Shown: piece after piece, positions 57,131 to 64,000 of the stretch
Layout: the number at the start of each line of letters is the position of its first letter
Numbering within the stretch: position 1 is the first letter of the stretch
Origin: Streptococcus lutetiensis
GTDB taxonomy: Bacteria > Bacillota > Bacilli > Lactobacillales > Streptococcaceae
Length of the DNA stretch: 64,000 nucleotides
NCBI RefSeq assembly: GCF_900475675.1
Contig: NZ_LS483403.1
Location: 1,240,001-1,304,000, forward strand
Reading direction: 5' to 3'
The notes under the pieces: generated by a model
The model's database searches: none
What the model was told of the DNA's origin: nothing
What the model saw: only the letters and a program-made list of their open reading frames with translations
Program-made: the position numbers and the translations under genes

Positions 57131-59027
57131 TTAATAAATATTAAATCCAATTTTGCCAGGAATTTCATTAGCTTGGCAATTAGCAATAATCGCATTTTTA
57201 GTATTTCCAACTGACTTGCGAATAGCTGATTGACTGCCAGATGATGGTGTTGTGACAGAACGGCCACTTGGTAATTTATCACCACTCTTACCAGCAAAGC
57301 CTTGAACAGCAGACCATGCTTTAATGATCAATGGTTGAATGTAATAGTTATAACCATTATCAAATGCCACACAGTGGTCTAAATAAGCTGTAACGGAACT
57401 GTTGTTATTATCAAAACCTTTTTTAGCTTCATCAAAAGCAAGACAGTATGACAATTTACGTGTCACACTTGATTTTGAATTGACAGAACCAAGTTTAAAG
57501 CTATTTGGATTACCGTCAAATGAATTGCCAGTCCAAGCTGAAAGTCTAATCGTACCAGCATCAGTCTTGATGAAGTTTCCAAATGGCAAAGCAAATTTAC
57601 CTTTTGCATAATTTGAAGCAAATGAGCCATCATTAACTTTGATGAGTTGAACCAGATGAAGATGTTCATCTAAGGCTTTTTTGTGGTCAAAATCATATTT
57701 TCCAGTAAAGACATCGGGTTTACCGTTATTCCAAACTGCACAATTTGTGTAAGTAATATCTGGTGTCACATCCCCTACTTTATCAAAGGAATCCCAACCA
57801 CCATCAGAATTATCCCAAGCATAACAGTAAGTAAAAGTATTGCCGCTTCCTGCACCGAGTTTTGGTGCAAAGCCATCAGCATTTCCGCTACGTGTGTAAA
57901 CATCACAATTACGGTAGCTGTAAACCGCTTCAATTGTATTACGATAAGCACCTGCCGTTACTTGCAAACCAGTATCGTTATTATATCTAACAATACAATT
58001 TGGAACCTTGTTATTACCAGCAGTTTTTCCTTTGATTTGGATACCGTTATCTGGCGCATGCTCAATAATCAAGTTTTGAAGGGTGTAGTTTGAGCCATAA
58101 ATTCTGACACCAACTGCCGCATCTGATGAGGCTTTACCGATGTATTTTGCCATAAAGTCTGAAAAATTAAGCTCTGGATAAGAGCCATCCGCATTTTGCA
58201 CACCAATGATTTGAACGTTAGCATTTGCTTTAGACAAAGCAATTTGCCCGTCACAAGCAATCTTGTTTCCCTTCACATAAACCTTTCGCCACCGGCTTTT
58301 TCAGCTTTTGAAATAGCAGAGCGAAAATCGTTATAAGTTGAGACTGTCACGCCATTGAAGCTGCTAATGAAGAGAAGATTAAGCTTTCATCAGCACTTTC
58401 TGTTTGGGACAAATCTACTTCAGTTGTCTCACTTGAATTACTAGTAGCTTCACTTGATTGGCTTTCTGAAACGGCATCAGAAGATGTAGCTCCCACCTGA
58501 ATACTAAACAAGTCAAGATCAGCGTCTTTAGCATATAAATAAAGCTCACCAGCTTCACCTGAATAAGTGTAAGTTGCTTCACTGGCTTGCACACCCACAG
58601 TCAGATTGGTTAGGTCTTGACCTTGGCTATCAGCTAAAACGAGATGACCCTCATCAGTCTGTGAAGCACTTTTCAAAACGACTTTAATCACATCGTTATC
58701 TGATACTAAAAATTTCAATGAAGCCTTATCCTTACTACCTGTAGCAATTAACTGCAAGGCAGATGTATAATTGCTTTCTGAAACATTAGCTTCTTCTGCT
58801 TTGATGAACAATGGTAACTCTTCATTTGCTAATAAAGTCAACCCATCAATCGTTTTTTCAGACTTTAGCTGACCCAAATCTTTAAATGAAGAATCACTAA
58901 AATTCCAAGCTACCGAAGAATCAGCTTTGACAATCATTGGACCAGGTCCTAAATGAGACAAAAGCGTAGCTAATGCTATTAAAAGACCAAAGCCAAGTGA
59001 CAAAAAATGTTGCTTAAAGTTTCGCAT
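57131..59027 (-). pseudogene. Family-9 pectate lyase, two frameshifts
   Basis: The 5' part (59027 to about 58345) encodes a signal peptide (HFLSLGFGLLIALATLLSHL), a carbohydrate-binding-like beta domain and a Ser/Thr/Glu linker, then stops. A middle stretch in a second frame reads FNGVTVSTYNDFRSAISKAE plus KAGG (about 58365-58290). A third frame (from about 58285 to 57131) carries the right-handed beta-helix catalytic domain. That domain has YTLQNLIIEHAPDNGIQIKG and the PL9-like GNADGFAPKLGAGSGNTFTY and NSDGGWDSFDK. The original enzyme, about 630 residues, would have cleaved polygalacturonate outside the cell. Both shifts lie within 80 bases, in the linker. Confidence 0.85.
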
Positions 59028-59045
59028 ATTTTAACTCCCTTTTTT

Positions 59046-59059
59046 TGAGAACGCTTTCT
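59046..59059. promoter_or_regulatory. Candidate cre site upstream of the pectate lyase
   Basis: TGAGAACGCTTTCT matches TGWNANCGNTNWCA at every defined position except the last. It lies 19 bases upstream of the start codon, where CcpA would block transcription or early elongation. This suits a plant-polysaccharide gene under catabolite repression. Confidence 0.6.
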
Positions 59060-59131
59060 TAATTGTAATATTTCATTTTAGTAATATTAGATTTTTGCAA
59101 ATCTGGAAAAATCATCCGTTTAAAAAAACAC

Positions 59132-59160
59132 AAAAAGAAGCCCCAAAGGACTTCTTTTTT
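59132..59160 (-). terminator. Terminator of thrS
   Basis: AAAAAGAAG/CTTCTTTTT with an inner CC-CAAA-GG, about 30 bases beyond the thrS stop. T-runs on both strands. Confidence 0.75.
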
Positions 59161-59188
59161 ACCGAATTTATTATGCAAATATAAGGAA

Positions 59189-61135
59189 TTATTCAGCGTC
59201 TGGACGTGATTTACGATCGATGTCAGCAAGAATATTTTCTACAAACTCATTGATTGATTCAGTGTGAGTTTGTTTGCTTCCGTAACGACGAACGTTAACA
59301 GTCTTATCAGCCATTTCTTTATCACCAACGATTAATTGGTAAGGAATTTTCTTAGTTTGGCTTTGACGAATCTTAAGTTGCATTTTTTCGTTACGTTCAT
59401 CGACGTCAACACGAACACCTTTGTCGCGAAGAACTTTAGCAACTTCCCAAGCGTAGTCAACGTGAGCTTCATTAGAAACTGGGATAACAGTTACTTGGTG
59501 AGGAGCAAGCCATGTCGGGAATGCACCTTTGTAGTTTTCAATCAAGATAGCTGTGAAGCGTTCCATTGTTGAGATAACACCACGGTGAATCATAACTGGA
59601 CGGTGTTCTTCACCATCAGCACCGATGTATGTCAAACCAAAACGTTCTGGAAGAAGGAAGTCAAGTTGGATTGTTGACAATGTTTCTTCGTTACCAAGAG
59701 CAGTTTTCACTTGGATATCAAGTTTTGGACCGTAGAAAGCAGCTTCACCTTCAGCTTCAAAGTATTCAACGCCCATTTCATCTAAGGCAGCTTTCAACAT
59801 TGATTGTGCATTTTCCCACATTTCATCGTCATCATAGTATTTGTGAGTATCTTTAGGGTCACGAAGTGATAGACGGAAACGGTATTCAGTTAAGTTGAAA
59901 TCTTCGTAAACGTCGATAATCAATTGAAGAGCTTTTTGGAATTCTTCTTGGATTTGTTCAGGTGTTACGAACAAGTGACCATCGTTAAGTGACATTTCAC
60001 GAACACGTTGAAGACCTGATAAAGCACCAGATTTTTCGTAACGGTGCATCATACCGATTTCAGCGATACGGATCGGCAATTCACGGTATGAGTGTACATG
60101 GTGTTTGTAAACTTGGATGTGGTGTGGGCAGTTCATTGGACGAAGAACAAATTCTTCACCATCACCCATATCCATTATTGGGAACATATCTTCACGGTAG
60201 TGATCCCAGTGACCTGAAGTTTTGTAAAGATCAACTGAAGCCAATGGTGGAGTATAAACGTGAAGGTATCCTGATTCTACTTCTTTATCAACGATGTAAC
60301 GTTCCAAAGTACGACGGATTGTAGCACCATCTGGTAACCAGAATGGAAGACCTTGACCAACTTCTTGAGAAATCATGAACAAATCAAGTTCTTTACCAAG
60401 TTTACGGTGGTCACGTTCTTTAGCTTCTTGACGTTGTTTAAGGTAAGCTTTAAGGTCTTTTTTATCAAACCAAGCAGTACCGTAAACACGTTGCATCATA
60501 GCGTTATCGCTATTTCCGCGCCAGTAAGCACCAGCAACGTTCAATAGGTGGAAGACTTGGATACGACCAGTTGATGGCACGTGTGGGCCACGGCAAAGGT
60601 CTGTAAATTCACCTTGTGTGTAAACAGTAAGTCCACCTTCGTCTTCACCGTGTTCTTCAATCAATTCAAGTTTGTAAGGATCGTTTTTGAACAATTCACG
60701 CGCTTCTTCGATAGAGATTTCTTTACGAATGCATGGAAGGTTTTCTTTAACGATTTTTTTCATTTCTTCTTCGATACGAGGAAGGTCTTCATCAGTGATT
60801 TGACCTGATTTATTATCAGTATCGTAGTAGAAACCATTTTCGATTGCAGGACCTACACCAAGGCAAAGGTCTGGGAAAAGACGTTTTGCGGCTTGAGCAA
60901 ATAGGTGAGCTGCTGAGTGACGTAAGATACCAAGAGCATCTTCATGATCAGGTGTTACGACTTCGATGCTACCATCTTCAGTGATTGCACGAGTAGTATC
61001 AATCAATTCTCCGTTAAATTTACCAGCCAAAGCTTTTTTAGCTAGTGAATTACTAATACTTTGAGCAATTTCAAAAGTTGTTACTCCAGATTCGAATTCG
61101 CGCACAGCGCCATCTGGGAAAGTAATTTTAACCAT
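59189..61135 (-). CDS. thrS: Threonyl-tRNA synthetase
   Basis: 648 residues from ATG 61135 ([17 protein letters not shown]) after AAGGAG; the frame's 30 upstream residues come from leader sequence. TGS domain (1-62), editing/SAD domain with [17 protein letters not shown] and the Cys of the [13 protein letters not shown] motif, class II catalytic core with [20 protein letters not shown] and motif 3 [14 protein letters not shown], and a C-terminal anticodon-binding domain (about 540-640). Controlled by a T-box leader. Confidence 0.97.
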   Translation of the reverse strand: MVKITFPDGAVREFESGVTTFEIAQSISNSLAKKALAGKFNGELIDTTRAITEDGSIEVVTPDHEDALGILRHSAAHLFAQAAKRLFPDLCLGVGPAIENGFYYDTDNKSGQITDEDLPRIEEEMKKIVKENLPCIRKEISIEEARELFKNDPYKLELIEEHGEDEGGLTVYTQGEFTDLCRGPHVPSTGRIQVFHLLNVAGAYWRGNSDNAMMQRVYGTAWFDKKDLKAYLKQRQEAKERDHRKLGKELDLFMISQEVGQGLPFWLPDGATIRRTLERYIVDKEVESGYLHVYTPPLASVDLYKTSGHWDHYREDMFPIMDMGDGEEFVLRPMNCPHHIQVYKHHVHSYRELPIRIAEIGMMHRYEKSGALSGLQRVREMSLNDGHLFVTPEQIQEEFQKALQLIIDVYEDFNLTEYRFRLSLRDPKDTHKYYDDDEMWENAQSMLKAALDEMGVEYFEAEGEAAFYGPKLDIQVKTALGNEETLSTIQLDFLLPERFGLTYIGADGEEHRPVMIHRGVISTMERFTAILIENYKGAFPTWLAPHQVTVIPVSNEAHVDYAWEVAKVLRDKGVRVDVDERNEKMQLKIRQSQTKKIPYQLIVGDKEMADKTVNVRRYGSKQTHTESINEFVENILADIDRKSRPDAE

Positions 61136-61231
61136 ACTATTCTCCTTTAAAAAATTTACATTGTTGAGAATTCCTTTTTGGGAACCGGGCAAAAGGAACT
61201 TGATGAGTTTACAAAAATTTTTCACCTAGAT

Positions 61232-61450
61232 AAAAGAAAAGCGACGTCCAAAAAGGACGTCGCAACGTGGTTCCACCTTCATTTATCTACGACAAAAAAG
61301 AGTCGTAAACCTCAAATCGGCTATATCGTAGCCACCGTTTTATGTTTGCATAAAAAGCAAAGGAAGTAGTATTGAATCAGTCAACCCTGCGCCCTTCTCA
61401 CCAACCGGCACTCGCTCTAAAGGTTGAACCCTGTTCAACTTGTCTTCGAT
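61232..61450 (-). ncRNA. T-box riboswitch leader of thrS
   Basis: On the minus strand the T-box sequence AAGGTGGAACCACG (61266-61279) precedes a terminator, GCGACGTCC-TTTTT-GGACGTCGC followed by TTTTCTTTT (61241-61263 and 61232-61240). The upstream part contains long stem-I arms and an AATACTACTTCC segment around 61365-61376 where a threonine codon (ACU) could act as specifier. Uncharged tRNA(Thr) binding would favour the antiterminator. Boundaries are approximate at the 5' side. Confidence 0.93.
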
Positions 61451-61454
61451 AGAT

Positions 61455-61482
61455 ATTATAACACGAATTTTTTATTTTTCAA
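61455..61482 (-). promoter_or_regulatory. thrS promoter
   Basis: -35 TTGAAA (61477-61482 on plus as TTTCAA), 16-base spacer, -10 TATAAT (61455-61460), placing the start just before the T-box leader. Confidence 0.75.
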
Positions 61483-61486
61483 GAAC

Positions 61487-62821
61487 TTAGTCAAGGAAAT
61501 CTCGAATTGAATTAATCAAGCGTTTTGGAGCCTTGAAAACTTTTGCTGACGTCTTAACCGTAGCTTTAGCTGCTTCTGCTGGCAATTTAATGGCAGAATG
61601 TGCTAACTTCACAGACGTTTTTTCTTTTTGACCACGGACCGTTAAAGAGAATTTTTCTTTTTTCTTATTCTTAGCTGAAATCAAAACATCAAGATAAAAA
61701 GCATAGACTGATTTTCCAAAATGTTCTGCTGAGATGGCATACATTTTTGCTTGGTATGCTTTGTCAGCCATAGCAGGTGTGTTTTCAATCGCATCTAAAA
61801 TAGCATTCGCCAAATCCTCTTCTTGGTAGAACAATGTTCCAAACATCTTTTGGTCAATGATGTCATCCAAGTACGGATTTCCATGTGCAATGACTGGTGT
61901 TCCACTAGCAAGACTTTCTGTATAAGTCAACCCTTGAGTTTCACTAGTTGATGCTGAAATGAAGAAATCAGCTGCTTTATAATAAATTGCAGTTTCTTCG
62001 TGAGCAACCATTCCCGTGAAAATCACACTATCTTCAATGTCAAGGTCCTCAACCATTTTTTTCAAGTCTGATAGATATGGTCCATCACCAACAACAACCA
62101 ATTTAACAGCTTTATTTTGACCTAAAACGTCTGGAAATTGTTGGACAATAGCTTGAATATTTTTTTCATAAGAGATACGAGACAGACTAAGTAACATTGT
62201 CTCATCCTCAGCAATTCCAAGTTTTTCACGAAGTGCTAGCGCATCTTCTCTTGTAATGTCCTTACGTTCGTACTCTTCCACACGAATTCCTGTCGGAATG
62301 ACACGTTTTGGAATCTTAATATCATAACCATCAAGCAAATTTAGCACAATACGAGATGGACAAATCACGCCGTCCAAGTCGTTCATGTAGCCACGCATGA
62401 CGTATTTGACCATACCTGGTTTGATGATTTTTCCTTTAGCAATATAACCAACATAGTCTTCATATTGCGTATGATAAGTGTGAACAACTGGAATACGAAG
62501 GGTTGCAGCAATCATTTTTCCAAGCATCCCAACGCTAAATTCCGTTTGGGTATGAATAATATCTAATTTATATTGTTTGGCAATTTTATAAGACGAAATC
62601 AATCCACGATAAACAATGCGGCGATCTGTAAACGAAATAAAAGGCACACTAGGAAGTCGAATAATCGTTGGATCTTCGTAGCGTTTTACCGCTTTATCTG
62701 TGGTTGTAAAAATATAGACCTCGTGTCCTTCTTTTTCCAACTCTTCCTTGAGGGTACAAATACTCGTTGCTACCCCAGAAACTTGAGGAAAATAAGTGTC
62801 CGTAAAAAGACCAATTCTCAT
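61487..62821 (-). CDS. Glycosyltransferase family 4, diglucosyl/monoglucosyl-diacylglycerol synthase type
   Basis: 444 residues. GT-B fold, beginning MRIGLFTDTYFPQVSGVATS. The nucleotide-sugar domain carries LLSLSRISYEKNIQAIVQQF and the catalytic E-x7-E region STSETQGLTYTESLASGTPV. A basic C-terminal tail (KKKEKFSLTVRGQKEKTSVK) suits membrane association. The pair with the following gene, next to ccpA and thrS, is the arrangement of the streptococcal glycolipid synthases that make monoglucosyl- and then di-hexosyl-diacylglycerol, the lipoteichoic acid anchor. One base separates the two genes. Confidence 0.88.
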   Translation of the reverse strand: MRIGLFTDTYFPQVSGVATSICTLKEELEKEGHEVYIFTTTDKAVKRYEDPTIIRLPSVPFISFTDRRIVYRGLISSYKIAKQYKLDIIHTQTEFSVGMLGKMIAATLRIPVVHTYHTQYEDYVGYIAKGKIIKPGMVKYVMRGYMNDLDGVICPSRIVLNLLDGYDIKIPKRVIPTGIRVEEYERKDITREDALALREKLGIAEDETMLLSLSRISYEKNIQAIVQQFPDVLGQNKAVKLVVVGDGPYLSDLKKMVEDLDIEDSVIFTGMVAHEETAIYYKAADFFISASTSETQGLTYTESLASGTPVIAHGNPYLDDIIDQKMFGTLFYQEEDLANAILDAIENTPAMADKAYQAKMYAISAEHFGKSVYAFYLDVLISAKNKKKEKFSLTVRGQKEKTSVKLAHSAIKLPAEAAKATVKTSAKVFKAPKRLINSIRDFLD

Positions 62822-62822
62822 T

Positions 62823-63821
62823 TTACAACTCCATTACTTTGTGATAAACATCAACTAATTCATGAGCAACTTTATCAATGCTACGACTTTGAGCAATATG
62901 ATAACCTGCTTCTTGTTTTTCGCTATTTCCTGATAAAACCTTACGAAGGGCTTTAACAAAACCAGAAACATCATGAGCTAACTCCGCACAGCTACTGTCA
63001 ACCCAGCCGTGATAAACAGGAATATCTCGCAAAACCACATGTTGGTGACTAGCAAGTGCTTCAAGAACGACAATTCCTTCTGTTTCTTCACGACTCGGGA
63101 AGAAGAAGGCATCTGCACCACTCATAGCACCTTCAAAAACATCTCCTTTAATGTAACCAGCAAAAATCACATTATCAGGATGCTTACGTGTCACAATGCT
63201 TCTGACTTTATGAGGAATAATCCATTTATTAGTCTCACCGAACCAAATAAAACGCACATCAGGCATTTGTTTTGCCACTTCAACAAATTCGTCAATTCCT
63301 TTTCGCATGAAATAAAGCCCAGCACAAATCACAACTTTTTCATCTGGTTTAAGACCAAAATGACGTCTAAACGCCTCTTCCTTAGCAGGATTTGGAACAT
63401 AACGTGACAAATCAATCCCATTTGAAACAGCATAAATTGGCTTATCAATACCATAGCCACTAATTAATGATTTTGAGTATTCAGTCGGTGTAATAATGGC
63501 ATCTGCATTGTTATAAAAACGACAAAGATACCATCTAAAAATTGGTGATACTAAATTAGAGCCGATAAAAGAGTCGCGAAAATCTTCCTCGGTAGAATGA
63601 CCATGCATCAACACTTTTTTACCCGCTTTTTTGGATTTTTTCAATAATTTCCAACTCTTAATACCATAAGTATTGATATGAACCAAATCATAGTCATCGT
63701 TTGGATTTGTTGTATAATCTTGGCCAACCATGCTAAGAGCACGCTCTTGGTGCTCGATGGCACGACCAATTCCTGATTTTCTTAAATAATTTTCGGCTTC
63801 CAAATACAGTAAAACTTTCAT
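62823..63821 (-). CDS. cpoA: Glycosyltransferase family 4, CpoA-like glycolipid synthase
   Basis: 332 residues. GT4 fold, beginning MKVLLYLEAENYLRKSGIGR. HGHSTEEDFRDSFIGSN, the donor-binding region VICAGLYFMRKGIDEFVEVA and the catalytic segment FFPSREETEGIVVLEALASH are visible. In pneumococcus CpoA adds galactose to glucosyl-diacylglycerol and affects penicillin susceptibility. The assignment rests on length, sequence pattern and synteny. Upstream gene of the pair. Confidence 0.85.
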   Translation of the reverse strand: MKVLLYLEAENYLRKSGIGRAIEHQERALSMVGQDYTTNPNDDYDLVHINTYGIKSWKLLKKSKKAGKKVLMHGHSTEEDFRDSFIGSNLVSPIFRWYLCRFYNNADAIITPTEYSKSLISGYGIDKPIYAVSNGIDLSRYVPNPAKEEAFRRHFGLKPDEKVVICAGLYFMRKGIDEFVEVAKQMPDVRFIWFGETNKWIIPHKVRSIVTRKHPDNVIFAGYIKGDVFEGAMSGADAFFFPSREETEGIVVLEALASHQHVVLRDIPVYHGWVDSSCAELAHDVSGFVKALRKVLSGNSEKQEAGYHIAQSRSIDKVAHELVDVYHKVMEL

Positions 63822-63867
63822 AAATACTATTATAGCTTATTTTGTAATTTTTTTCACTAAGACTAAA

Positions 63868-63896
63868 CAAAATCAGCCCAAAGGCTGATTTTGTCA
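63868..63896 (-). terminator. Terminator of ccpA
   Basis: Minus strand AAAATCAGCC-TTTG-GGCTGATTTT followed by GTTTAG, between the ccpA stop and the cpoA-like start. Confidence 0.75.
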
Positions 63897-63914
63897 TAGT
63901 ATCCTTTTTGGAAA

Positions 63915-64000
63915 TTATTGACGTGTAGTACCACGCAATTTAAGACCATGATTAAGAATAATTCCTTTTTCTTCAAGTTCTTCTTTGTTCATGATTTTAG
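63915..64000 (-). CDS. ccpA: Catabolite control protein A, C-terminal end (partial)
   Basis: The last 27 codons run off the right edge. They read KIMNKEELEEKGIILNHGLK then LRGTTRQ and stop, which matches the C-terminus of streptococcal CcpA. The position beside the glycolipid glycosyltransferases agrees with streptococcal synteny. CcpA is the LacI-family master regulator that binds cre sites together with HPr-Ser46-P. Candidate targets in this window are hprK and the pectate lyase. Confidence 0.75.
   Translation of the reverse strand, partial: KIMNKEELEEKGIILNHGLKLRGTTRQ

Overview
The window is a low-GC Gram-positive chromosome segment whose gene content is that of a Streptococcus: VicRKX, SMC/RNase III, FtsY with two Cof-type phosphatases, HprK-Lgt, LysRS, ThrRS with a T-box, the paired glycolipid glycosyltransferases next to ccpA, and several small streptococcal families. 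A broken family-9 pectate lyase and an intact oleate hydratase fit a gut or rumen species such as the S. bovis/equinus complex. That species-level placement is inference.

Layout. 1-10.3 kb: ftsW and ppc (minus), then pepF, a glutathione peroxidase, a GH25 lysozyme-like protein, a frameshifted amidase, a YbaK-type deacylase and a histidine phosphatase (plus). 10.3-11.75 kb: a complete but decayed ISL3-family insertion sequence with a perfect 8-bp target duplication. 11.8-14.4 kb: a YjjG-like HAD phosphatase and lysS. 14.4-20.5 kb: a segment of different base and codon usage carrying an EMAP/Trbp111-type tRNA-binding domain, a small membrane protein, an OmpR/VanR-like two-component system and an FtsX-type ABC transporter. 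20.5-30.4 kb: YdbC-like protein, two U32 proteins (TrhP-like), DUF3270, YtxH and DUF948 proteins, lgt, hprK, PspC, SprT-like and Tex. 30.5-41.3 kb: a permease pair, ftsY, two Cof phosphatases, a decayed secreted-protein gene, smc and rnc. 41.4-47.6 kb: vicXKR and a polar amino-acid ABC operon. 47.6-53.7 kb: TVP38 protein, PepSY protein, a second two-component system and a P-type ATPase gene with one nonsense codon. 53.7-64 kb: a DUF3114-like gene, a TetR regulator with oleate hydratase, the pectate lyase pseudogene, T-box-thrS, two lipid glycosyltransferases and the 3' end of ccpA.

The most unusual feature is the lysS junction. The streptococcal lysS does not stop after its usual C-terminal motif. 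It runs into a K/N/T/E-rich linker and, one frameshift later, into a tRNA-binding domain, followed by the foreign signalling and transport operon. This looks like DNA from a Lachnospiraceae-like donor, whose LysRS carried that domain, captured by recombination anchored in the conserved 3' end of lysS. The right end lies in a hairpin-rich intergenic region.

Six loci are broken by frameshift or nonsense: the amidase, the IS transposase, the lysS extension, the DUF6287-like protein, the P-type ATPase and the pectate lyase. Three intergenic regions (20.5, 35.8 and 40.5 kb) hold closed multi-hairpin structures that no annotated feature explains. Candidate cre sites lie at hprK and the pectate lyase, and ccpA itself enters the window at the right edge.
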